DNA of 64,000 nucleotides from a bacterium (lineage in GTDB: Bacteria; Vulcanimicrobiota; Xenobia; Xenobiales; JADMJV01): positions 35,874 to 99,873 of the forward strand of contig JAFEBA010000019.1 of NCBI GenBank assembly GCA_018266105.1, given 5' to 3'. This document shows, piece by piece, positions 10,479 through 17,596 of this stretch. A model generated the notes under the pieces. It did no database searches. It was not told where the DNA came from and worked only from the letters and a program-made list of their open reading frames with translations. A program made the translations under genes and the position numbers. Numbering within the stretch: the stretch's first letter is position 1; each line of letters begins with the position of its first letter.

Positions 10479-10566
10479 CAATTAGCCTCCATGTTTGAAA
10501 ATTATTCATTGTGCTCCGGCCGACACCTTCGTTGCTTTTGCAGAAATTGGCAGGCTTGAGAGGTCA

Positions 10567-11712
10567 GTGGTCAAAATTAAGGAGGTGACCGACTCAAGTC
10601 CATTCCCGCACCTGCTCAAGTTAGTGGATGACCCGTCCGAAGTTGTACGTCTTGAGGTGCGCAAGGCACTCTTACCCATGGCCTCGGAGATCGCGGAACA
10701 GTTGAAAATCTTCCCAGCCGATGAAGCTCAATTGACCGCCCTGGAAAGTCTGCTGATGCCCTGGCGGAAGGCTCAATTGTTGGCCGCCTGGCCGCACTGG
10801 CGGGCGCTCAGTCAACCCCAGCAGCGCTTAGAGGCTTTTCATCAGATGCTGTGCGATTTTGAATATCGTTGGCGCTTCCCTGAAAATTTGGGAGCGACGT
10901 TGGATCGCCTGACGGCCAGTTTAGGTCCCGGCCCCTTCAGCCTGGAAAGCCTGCCGGGGGTATTGTTTGAACGCCTCAAAGGCAATACCGAGGACTATTA
11001 CTCGCCCGACAACAGCTATCTGTGTCAGGTCGTGCATCGAGGTCTGGGCAACCCGATTAGCCTGTGCAGCATCCTGATGTTGGTCGGCAGCCGTCTGGAC
11101 CTCGACTATCGCGGCTGTTCTTTTCCTGGTCACTTTTTGGCCCGATTTTCTGCGGAGGGCTCTGAGGATGTTACTTTGGTGGATTGTTTCCGCGGAGGAC
11201 GTCTGCTGGACGTCAATCTGACGCCCGAGTTGAGGGGGGATTTGCCTCAAACCACGGCTCGCGAACTGGCTCGCAAGATGGCCCCCGTGGACGAGATTGC
11301 GGCTCGTGTCTTACGCAACCTGGTGGCTGCTTACGTGCGGGCCGAGCGACGCTCTCACGCCTGTGTCTTCGACTTGCTGTTGAAGGATCTGGTGGCCCGA
11401 GGGCGCGGCAGGGGGCAGTCGCTGGCCCTGCGCGAACCGCTTTTCAATCCTGGCCAGGTGGTGCGCCACAAAAAGAAGTCTTATCGAGGCGTGGTGATCG
11501 ACTACGAACTCTATAGCGACGAGGAAGAACAGCCGCACCTGCCCCTTTATCGGATTCTGGTGCACGGCTCCCCTCAGGTCGCCTCGGCCGATGAATCCCA
11601 GTTGGAGCTGGACGATGGTGGGCTGGTGGCTCATCAACTGGTTGGTCTGTTTTTCTCACGCTATGAGGATGGTGTCTACGTGCGGAACACTCGTCCCTGG
11701 GAAGGGGCCTGA
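10567..11712 (+). CDS. SirB1-like transglutaminase-fold protein fused to an HspQ/YccV-like domain
   Basis: 381 residues. The N-terminal part is helical (HLLKLVDDPSEVVRLEVRKAL, HEAT-like) and leads into a SirB1/transglutaminase-core-2 domain: YYSPDNSYLCQVV, GLGNPISLCSILML, GCSFPGHFLARFS, VDCFRGGRLL. From about residue 286 an HspQ/YccV-like domain begins with FNPGQVVRHKKKSYRGVVIDYE. The same two domains are joined in eukaryotic F-box protein FBXO21, and HspQ is a specificity factor for Lon in enterobacteria, so a protein-turnover role is a fair guess. Start uncertain: the longest frame begins at TTG 10495, inside the ribosome-site region of the divergent gene. I prefer GTG 10567 (GAGAGG upstream); GTG 10585 is another option. 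Confidence 0.82.
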   Translation: MVKIKEVTDSSPFPHLLKLVDDPSEVVRLEVRKALLPMASEIAEQLKIFPADEAQLTALESLLMPWRKAQLLAAWPHWRALSQPQQRLEAFHQMLCDFEYRWRFPENLGATLDRLTASLGPGPFSLESLPGVLFERLKGNTEDYYSPDNSYLCQVVHRGLGNPISLCSILMLVGSRLDLDYRGCSFPGHFLARFSAEGSEDVTLVDCFRGGRLLDVNLTPELRGDLPQTTARELARKMAPVDEIAARVLRNLVAAYVRAERRSHACVFDLLLKDLVARGRGRGQSLALREPLFNPGQVVRHKKKSYRGVVIDYELYSDEEEQPHLPLYRILVHGSPQVASADESQLELDDGGLVAHQLVGLFFSRYEDGVYVRNTRPWEGA

Positions 11713-11737
11713 CGCCTGAAGTGGGAAGTGCGCGCAG

Positions 11738-12205
11738 ATGAGGATTCGTCTTGGCCTGCTTTGGGTGCTAATTTTTGGCCTGCTGCCTTGTTTGGCCCAG
11801 CCAGCAGGACCCGCTCAGATGGGTCGTGAGATCGACCAGTTGCTCCAGGAATTTCTCTATCTGGGCAACCGTCCGTTTCAAACCAAGTGGCCCAGCGGTG
11901 CCCCGAAAGAGAAGCTGGAAAAGGACTCAGAAGGCAACATTAACTTTACTCGTTTCTTTCCAACCGGCGGCTACGCGGTTCGCTATCAGCGCAAGCCGGG
12001 TAAAGTGATCAAGCTGGAGCGCTATTACGGAAACGGACGCACCGCCATTCTGATCAACCAGGACGAACGCATCATCGACTACACTTCCTATTGGGAGAAC
12101 GGTCAGAAGAAGGCCAAATATCAAAAGAACCGGCAGACCCAGCGCATCTTTTATGATGCCCGCGATGTAAACGGCAAGCAGGTCTACCCTCCGCCGCCTC
12201 GCTGA
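11738..12205 (+). CDS. Small secreted protein with MORN-like turns
   Basis: 155 residues with a Sec signal peptide (MRIRLGLLWVLIFGLLPCLA-QP). The rest has repeated aromatic/Gly/Asn turns: FFPTGGYAVRY, YYGNGRTAILI, SYWENGQKKAKY. These resemble the MORN-variant repeats of YwqK-type proteins, though too few are present for a confident call. Its stop overlaps the ferrochelatase start by one base (TGATG), so the two are probably translationally coupled. No function is suggested beyond an envelope location. Confidence 0.65.
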   Translation: MRIRLGLLWVLIFGLLPCLAQPAGPAQMGREIDQLLQEFLYLGNRPFQTKWPSGAPKEKLEKDSEGNINFTRFFPTGGYAVRYQRKPGKVIKLERYYGNGRTAILINQDERIIDYTSYWENGQKKAKYQKNRQTQRIFYDARDVNGKQVYPPPPR

Positions 12206-13218
12206 TGAGTCAATTGCCCTACGATGCCCTGCTGGTCGTGTCTTTTGGCGGTCCGGATCAGCCCGAAGACGTCATGCCCTTCTTGGAGAACGTGACTCGC
12301 GGCCGTGGAGTCCCGCGTGAGCGTTTGGAGTCGGTGGCCGAGCATTACTATCATTTTGGTGGTAAGAGTCCGATCAATGAGCAGAATCTAGCCCTGATCG
12401 ATGCGCTTCGAGGGGAGCTGGCCAGGCAGGGGCTTGGGCTGCCGATCTACTTCGGGAATCGCAACTGGCACCCGATGCTGGCCGATACTGTGACCCGGAT
12501 GAAGGCCGACGGTGTTCAGCGGGCCCTGGCCTTCTTCACCTCAGCCTTCAGTTGCTACTCGGGCTGCCGTCAGTATCGGGAGAATGTCGCGGCGGCTCAG
12601 CAGGTGGCTGGCGAATCGGCACCCGAAATTGATAAGCTGCGAGGTTTTTGGAATCATCCTGGCTTTCTGGAACCCATGGCGGACAGCTTGCGCTCCATTT
12701 ATCAGGGATTGGAAGCCGGACGGACGGCAGTTCTCTTCACGGCTCACAGCATACCCAACTCCATGGCCGAGAATTGTCGCTATGAGCAGCAATTGAAAGA
12801 GGCCAGCGGTATCGTGGCCGATCTGGCCGGAGTCAGGGATTGGGAGCTGGTTTATCAGAGTCGTAGCGGTTCACCCCACATCCCCTGGCTGGAACCAGAT
12901 GTTTGTGATCGAATCCGGGAGCTGGCGGCTGATGGGAAGGCCGAAATCGTGGTTCTGCCGATCGGCTTTATTTCTGACCATATGGAAGTGCTCTACGATC
13001 TGGACACCGAGGCGCTTGATCTGTGCGAGGAGCTGGGGGTGCGTCTGCATCGGTTGCCCACCGTAGGCACCCATCCTCAATTTGTCAGTATGATCGTGGA
13101 GCTGATTCGGGAGCGCTGCGGGCTTCAGTGCGAAAAGCGTTGCCTGGGTGTTTCGGGGCCCAATCCCGATGTCTGCCCGAGTAACTGTTGCCTCTCGGGA
13201 GCGCCCGCTCGACGCTAA
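12205..13218 (+). CDS. hemH: Ferrochelatase, actinobacterial-like with C-terminal cysteine cluster
   Basis: 337 residues, typical family length. The enzyme inserts Fe(II) into protoporphyrin IX or, in actinobacterial and firmicute types, coproporphyrin III. The N-terminal SFGGPDQPEDVMPFLENVT and EHYYHFGGKSPINEQN segments are very close to actinobacterial enzymes. The catalytic His is H181 in FTAHSIPNSMA; E261 lies in SDHMEVLYD. The C-terminus holds C305, C309, C313, C324, C328 and C329 (pattern CPSNCC at the end), consistent with a [2Fe-2S] cluster as in some bacterial ferrochelatases. Which porphyrin is used cannot be read from the window; no other heme genes are nearby. Two bases separate its stop from that of the convergent pentapeptide gene. 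Confidence 0.93.
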   Translation: MSQLPYDALLVVSFGGPDQPEDVMPFLENVTRGRGVPRERLESVAEHYYHFGGKSPINEQNLALIDALRGELARQGLGLPIYFGNRNWHPMLADTVTRMKADGVQRALAFFTSAFSCYSGCRQYRENVAAAQQVAGESAPEIDKLRGFWNHPGFLEPMADSLRSIYQGLEAGRTAVLFTAHSIPNSMAENCRYEQQLKEASGIVADLAGVRDWELVYQSRSGSPHIPWLEPDVCDRIRELAADGKAEIVVLPIGFISDHMEVLYDLDTEALDLCEELGVRLHRLPTVGTHPQFVSMIVELIRERCGLQCEKRCLGVSGPNPDVCPSNCCLSGAPARR

Positions 13219-13220
13219 GT

Positions 13221-14297
13221 TTACGGGTCGCGGTCGGTCTCGTATTGAGTCCCAGAGAAGTCTGTATTGCTCAAGTTGGCCCCGGATAAATTGGCTTTAT
13301 CCAGGCTGGCGTCCGAGAGGTCGGCTGAGGACAGGTCGGCTCCGGTGAGCACGGCTCCGCGCAAGTCAGCCCGGGAAAGGTCAGCGTTGGTCAGATTGGC
13401 CTCGGACAGATCGGCCTGGGCCAGTTTGGCTGAGGACAGGTCGGACCCGTCCAGTTCGGTGACCGAGAGTCGGGCACGCTTCAGATCTGCTCCTGAGAGG
13501 TCAGTGCCGCTGAGGCGTGCCCCTTCGAGCACGGCTTTGTCGAGGTGGGCATCGGATAAATCACAGCCGCGCAGATCGGCACCGGTCAGGTCGGCCTCGG
13601 TCAGGCGGGCGTTGGACAGGCGTGAGCCGATCAGGCTGGCGCCGGTTAAATTGCACTTCTTGAGATTGGCCTCGGTCAGGTCGGCCCCACACAGGCGGGC
13701 CTGGGTCAGGACTGCGCCCATCAGGCGAGCGTGAGACAGATCCGCCCCGGTGAAGGTCGCGCCGTTGCACTGACAGTCGCGAAAGTCGGCTCCGCCCAGA
13801 ATGGCCCCTCGGAGATCGCCCCGGGTCAGGTCAGATTCGCCAAAGTCCGCACGTGAAGCATTGGCACCGGTTAGCTCAGCCCCGGTGAGGATGCACCGCC
13901 GCAGCACGGCTCGAGTGAGGTTCGCTCCGGTCAAATCGGCCCCGGAAAGGTCGGCGCCGGAGAGGTCGGCTGAAGACAGGTCTGCTCCCGTCAGGGTGGC
14001 TCCACTCAGGTTGGAACCACTGAGGTTAGCCCGTGATAGACAGGCGCCAGGGAGTTCGGTATCGGCCAGCTGGCAACCGCGAAGATCGGCGGCGGCCAGA
14101 TTAATGCCAGAAAGGTCGCATTCTTCCAGACAGACGGGCTTGTTGACCGAGAGTTTGGGGACTTGCAGGCCGGCCAGGTTGCTGCCTTTGAAGTTCTCCC
14201 CGCGGGCCAGCGCCGCCAGAACCGCCGCTTCAAGGCTTTCGCCTTCGACCGTCAGCACGACGTCAGAGCTGGTTTTGCCCAGGATATCAAAGCGCAT
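13221..14297 (-). CDS. Pentapeptide-repeat protein
   Basis: 358 residues from the ATG at 14297 (GGAAGAG ribosome site); the frame stays open to 14618, but that extension lies in the upstream oxidase gene. Residues 1-40 form a small non-repeat cap (MRFDILGKTSSDVVLTVEG). From about 60 to 345 nearly every five residues fit A(D/N)LXX, for example SGADLTGANLT and TEADLTGADLR, predicting a right-handed quadrilateral beta helix with more than 50 repeats. There is no signal peptide. Repeat proteins of this type range from gyrase-protecting DNA mimics to structural scaffolds; the sequence does not discriminate. It is the last gene of the minus-strand membrane/polyamine operon, 32 bp after the oxidase. 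Confidence 0.93.
   Translation of the reverse strand: MRFDILGKTSSDVVLTVEGESLEAAVLAALARGENFKGSNLAGLQVPKLSVNKPVCLEECDLSGINLAAADLRGCQLADTELPGACLSRANLSGSNLSGATLTGADLSSADLSGADLSGADLTGANLTRAVLRRCILTGAELTGANASRADFGESDLTRGDLRGAILGGADFRDCQCNGATFTGADLSHARLMGAVLTQARLCGADLTEANLKKCNLTGASLIGSRLSNARLTEADLTGADLRGCDLSDAHLDKAVLEGARLSGTDLSGADLKRARLSVTELDGSDLSSAKLAQADLSEANLTNADLSRADLRGAVLTGADLSSADLSDASLDKANLSGANLSNTDFSGTQYETDRDP
13240..14120 (-). repeat. Degenerate 15-bp tandem repeat encoding pentapeptides
   Basis: On the plus strand, units resembling caggtcggcctcggt recur every 15 bases through this interval. They encode the A(D/N)LXX pentapeptides of the overlapping gene. Units vary at third codon positions, so this is an old, selected protein repeat and not a recent microsatellite. 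Confidence 0.8.
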
Positions 14298-14329
14298 CGC
14301 GCGCTCTTCCACCGCTTGCGCCCTGGATC

Positions 14330-15898
14330 CTATTCGCGCAGGAAATCCGCTCCGGCTTTGCCCAGATCGGACAGTGCCTCCTGGGCGGCTCGCACCCCGT
14401 GGTAACTGGCTTCCTCGAAGATCGAGAAGCCGGAAAGGTCGGAGTGGGCAAAATAAATTCCTTTTCCGGGCTGAGCTGCAGCCTGGCGTTGCTGGCTCCA
14501 GATGAAACCGGGCAAGGGGCGCACCATCGCATGGCCCAGGTGCATCACGTCCAGCTGGCGACAGGCTTCGCGCAGGTCTGGATGGACCGGGCTCAATTCG
14601 CTGAAGACCTGTCGGCACACCCCCTCCCAGTCAGAATCCAGCATCTGCTGGCGGGCCAGGGCTGGCTCCAGTTCCGACCAGGGGCGGTAGTAGGTCCATA
14701 CGCTGGGCCCCTGCAGATGGCTCTGGGTCTGGTGGGTGGCCACCACGTAGCCCAGGCCGGGAGAATCGTAAAGAACATTGTCCCAGCTCAGACCCGCTCC
14801 CTCGCGGGTGACGCTGGGCGGAAGCCGGTCGAGCACCAGATTACAGACCGTCCAGGGAGCGTAGGTAAATTGAGGTCGAGCCTGCTCCTGGAGCAGGTAG
14901 GGACGTAGAAAGGTGGGCAGGGCGTAGATGACCTGGCGTGCCCGCCAGGTCTGGTTCTGGGTCTGCACCTCCCAAAGATCACCCTGGCGCGAGATTCGCA
15001 TGACCAGTTGAGCGGTGTGAAGCCTCTGACCCAGGTCTCGCTCCAAGTGCTGAACCAGGCGGTGGTTGCCCTCAGGCCAGACAAACTGCAGATCCTTGGG
15101 TTCAAAGCCGCCTCCATCGCGGCTGGCGAAATAGTGCAGACCGGCCCAGGCCGAGGTGTTTTGCAGGGAGCAACCATAGTCGTCCCGGCAGCCGTATTCG
15201 ACGTACCAAAGCAGACGGGGGGAGTTCCAGTGCTGGCGAGCCATATATTCGGCCATGCTGATTTGGTCCAGGTAGCGCAGCTCTGGACTGCTGAACGCCA
15301 TGGGGATGGCGAAGGCCTTACGTCCCCGACGATCACGCCATTTCTGCCATTTTTGGATATGATCTTCGAACTGTCGGAGCTGGCGAAAGTCGTCTGAACT
15401 GGCTCCGGCTTTCGGGAAAAGGCCTTCTTCCCAGCGGCCCAGCACGTAGACACGTTCCTCGTTGGCGTGGCACAACTGACCTTCTTCAAACAGATTGCTG
15501 CCTCGAAGCAGCCCCATCTCGCGCAGCAAACGTCTCACCACCGTGGATTCACGGGTTGGCACGGGCAAGTAGTGGGCTGCCCAGGGGGCAGGCGAGGCTG
15601 GATAGCGTGCTGCTCGAGAGTTACCACCAGCATCTTCTTCCAGTTCCAGCATCACGAAGTCGTCCACTCCGGCCTGGCTCAATCGCCAGGCGGCCGTGAG
15701 CCCGGCGATGCCGCCGCCGGCAATCACCACATCCACTTTTTGAGGAGGCCGGACCGTCGCCTGGCCGGCCTGACGGAGTCGGTGTCCAAGGGCGAAATTG
15801 GCTCCTACAATCTGGCCGCTCAAGCCGGATTGGCGGGAGCTACAACTGGCCAGCCAGGGTAGGGCCAGCGCCCCCTGCAGGAAGTGCCGGCGCTTCAT
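14330..15898 (-). CDS. Exported FAD-dependent amine oxidoreductase (Tat signal)
   Basis: 522 residues. The N-terminus KRRHFLQGALALPWLASC combines a twin-arginine-like RRxFL motif with a lipobox-like LASC, so a Tat-exported lipoprotein is plausible. A Rossmann FAD motif VVIAGGGIAGLTAAWRL lies near 56-72, followed by GGNSRAARYP, and the C-terminal FAD-contact region reads GKGIYFAHSDLSGFSIFE. This is the flavin monoamine/polyamine oxidase superfamily. Its ATG overlaps the stop of the spermidine-synthase-like gene (ATGA), so synthase and oxidase are translationally coupled. The inferred substrate is a polyamine or an amine made by the neighbour, oxidised outside the cytoplasm; no residue seen proves this. 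A short gap of 32 bp separates it from the pentapeptide gene. Confidence 0.85.
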   Translation of the reverse strand: MKRRHFLQGALALPWLASCSSRQSGLSGQIVGANFALGHRLRQAGQATVRPPQKVDVVIAGGGIAGLTAAWRLSQAGVDDFVMLELEEDAGGNSRAARYPASPAPWAAHYLPVPTRESTVVRRLLREMGLLRGSNLFEEGQLCHANEERVYVLGRWEEGLFPKAGASSDDFRQLRQFEDHIQKWQKWRDRRGRKAFAIPMAFSSPELRYLDQISMAEYMARQHWNSPRLLWYVEYGCRDDYGCSLQNTSAWAGLHYFASRDGGGFEPKDLQFVWPEGNHRLVQHLERDLGQRLHTAQLVMRISRQGDLWEVQTQNQTWRARQVIYALPTFLRPYLLQEQARPQFTYAPWTVCNLVLDRLPPSVTREGAGLSWDNVLYDSPGLGYVVATHQTQSHLQGPSVWTYYRPWSELEPALARQQMLDSDWEGVCRQVFSELSPVHPDLREACRQLDVMHLGHAMVRPLPGFIWSQQRQAAAQPGKGIYFAHSDLSGFSIFEEASYHGVRAAQEALSDLGKAGADFLRE

Positions 15899-17424
15899 GA
15901 GTCAACGATGGAGCGCCAGTCCTGCTCATAGTAGCGAACCAGAACCTGGTCGAAGAGTCGGTTGATGGGCGATGGCAGAGCGGCCATGTCGGCCGGGAAG
16001 AGGAACATGTCGGGCAAGGCGGCTGCATCCAGATACTTCAGCCCGACCGGCAAGCGTCTCAGATCGGGCTCGGGCGGGCTATCCTGGGAGGCCAAAGTGA
16101 ATCCCCATTCGCCAAAGCTGGGAACGTAAAGGTGATAGGGTTTGACCTGCCAGCCAGCGGCCTTGATGGTTTCCACGATGCACCAGTAAGATCGGCGCGC
16201 GAAGAGGGGAGAGGTGCACTGCACCGAGAGGGCTCCGCCCGGAGCGAGCAAGGGATGCAGGCGCTGATAGAAGGTCTTGGTGTAGAGCTTGCCCACGGCG
16301 TAGTTGGAGGGATCGGGAAAGTCCACCACAATCGCGTCAAACGAAGGCTCCTTGTTCTCGGACACCCAGACAAAGGCATCGGCGTTGAGGATTTTCAAAC
16401 GCGGATCACTGAGGGAGTGGTCGTTGAGGCGGCTGAGGTAGCGGTGAGTTCGAAAGAGGGCGGTCATCTCTGGATCCAGGTCCACCAGCAGTACCTGCTG
16501 AACCGACTTGTAACGCAAAATCTCGCGAGCCGCCAGGCCGTCGCCGCCTCCCAGAATTAACACGCGCCGAGGCTCTTTCACACAGCTCAGGGGGGTATGT
16601 ACCAGCGCTTCGTGATATCGGTATTCGTCACGCGAGGAAAACTGCAAATTGTTGTTCAGGTAAAGGCGTATTTCCTGATGCTTGCGTGTGACCACCAGCC
16701 GCTGGTAAGGGGTAGAGCGTGAGAGAACAATGGGGTCGGGATAAAGTCCTTCTTCGGCCCAGCGAGTGATGCGTTCCGAAGCCGCCAGTCCGCCCAACAG
16801 AAGCGCTCCCACTACGGCCATCTCCGCTCGCAGCAGGGGGATGCGCAGGCGAAATGAGGAGGCAAAGATCCAGGCGACGGCGACGTTGACCAGTCCGCAG
16901 CAAAAGGAGGTGCGGATCAGGCCCAACTGAGGAATCAAAAACAGAGGAAAGAGAACGCTGGCCAGTAGCGCCCCGAGGTAGTCCAGGGCCAGCACCTGAG
17001 AGACCAGTTCACGAAAACCGTAGTTGCGCTTCAGAATGGCCATCAACAGAGGAATCTCGACCCCCACCAGCAGGCCTACCAAAAAAACCAGCAGGTACAG
17101 CACCAGCCGGAAGCCCCCGGAGTAGCTGTAGGCCACGTGCATGGCGGCGGCCGAAAAACCACCGATCAGCGCGATCGAGTTTTGCAGGCGGGTGAAGGCC
17201 ACGGCCGGCTGGCGGCGACCCACGAATTGTGCCAGATAGGAGCCCACGCCCATGGCGAAGAGGTAGTCGCCAATAATGGTCGAGAATTGCAGCACAGAAT
17301 CGCCAAGCAGATAGCTGGCCAATGCTCCCGCGATCAATTCGTAGACCAGGCCGCAGGTCGCCACCAGGAATACCGAGATCAGAAGAATCCCGGAAGAACC
17401 GGGAGCTTCGTTATTTTCCGCCAA
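15895..17424 (-). CDS. Membrane-anchored spermidine-synthase-like aminopropyltransferase
   Basis: 509 residues, far longer than the roughly 280 of soluble SpeE. Residues 15-215 contain about six or seven hydrophobic helices (ILLISVFLVATCGLVYELIAG first). The C-terminal half is a spermidine-synthase fold: RRVLILGGGDGLAAREILR, LLVDLDPEM, the catalytic-loop region VVDFPDPSNYAVGKLYT, and FGEWGFTLAS. Soluble members move an aminopropyl group from decarboxylated SAM to putrescine; this membrane type has an uncertain acceptor. The frame starts at TTG 17424 inside the end of the 61-residue upstream gene (14-bp overlap) without a clear ribosome site, so coupling is likely. No SAM decarboxylase gene is in the window. 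Confidence 0.88.
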   Translation of the reverse strand: MAENNEAPGSSGILLISVFLVATCGLVYELIAGALASYLLGDSVLQFSTIIGDYLFAMGVGSYLAQFVGRRQPAVAFTRLQNSIALIGGFSAAAMHVAYSYSGGFRLVLYLLVFLVGLLVGVEIPLLMAILKRNYGFRELVSQVLALDYLGALLASVLFPLFLIPQLGLIRTSFCCGLVNVAVAWIFASSFRLRIPLLRAEMAVVGALLLGGLAASERITRWAEEGLYPDPIVLSRSTPYQRLVVTRKHQEIRLYLNNNLQFSSRDEYRYHEALVHTPLSCVKEPRRVLILGGGDGLAAREILRYKSVQQVLLVDLDPEMTALFRTHRYLSRLNDHSLSDPRLKILNADAFVWVSENKEPSFDAIVVDFPDPSNYAVGKLYTKTFYQRLHPLLAPGGALSVQCTSPLFARRSYWCIVETIKAAGWQVKPYHLYVPSFGEWGFTLASQDSPPEPDLRRLPVGLKYLDAAALPDMFLFPADMAALPSPINRLFDQVLVRYYEQDWRSIVDS

Positions 17425-17596
17425 TGTGATAGTAGCCGCTGGAGTAGTGAGAACGGTAGCTTCCGGGGTTATTGCGAACGCTGCGCCCGCCTTCCAGGGG
17501 GGCTTTCACGCCATCATTGGCGCCCCCGCCATTGAGGTGGACCAGCAAAAGGTTTCCCACCAGAGCCACCATGATGTAGGTATACCAATCTTTCAT
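17411..17596 (-). CDS. 61-residue single-span membrane peptide
   Basis: The protein has one hydrophobic helix at residues 5-21 (YTYIMVALVGNLLLVHL) and a Gly/Tyr/Ser-rich tail (SYRSHYSSGYYHIGGK). The ATG at 17596 overlaps the stop of the DUF4178 gene (ATGA), and its own stop lies 14 bp inside the downstream synthase. The tight coupling on both sides argues that it is real despite its size. A longer frame to 17719 is a shadow of the DUF4178 gene. In other bacteria small membrane proteins (DUF350 or DUF4247 types) accompany DUF4178 and SpeE-like genes; this one fits that role but I do not recognise its family. Confidence 0.72.
   Translation of the reverse strand: MKDWYTYIMVALVGNLLLVHLNGGGANDGVKAPLEGGRSVRNNPGSYRSHYSSGYYHIGGK

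Noticed and set aside
14298..14618. Upstream extension of the pentapeptide protein
   Set aside because: The extension lies inside the oxidase gene in another frame and has shadow composition. The ATG at 14297 has its own ribosome site.
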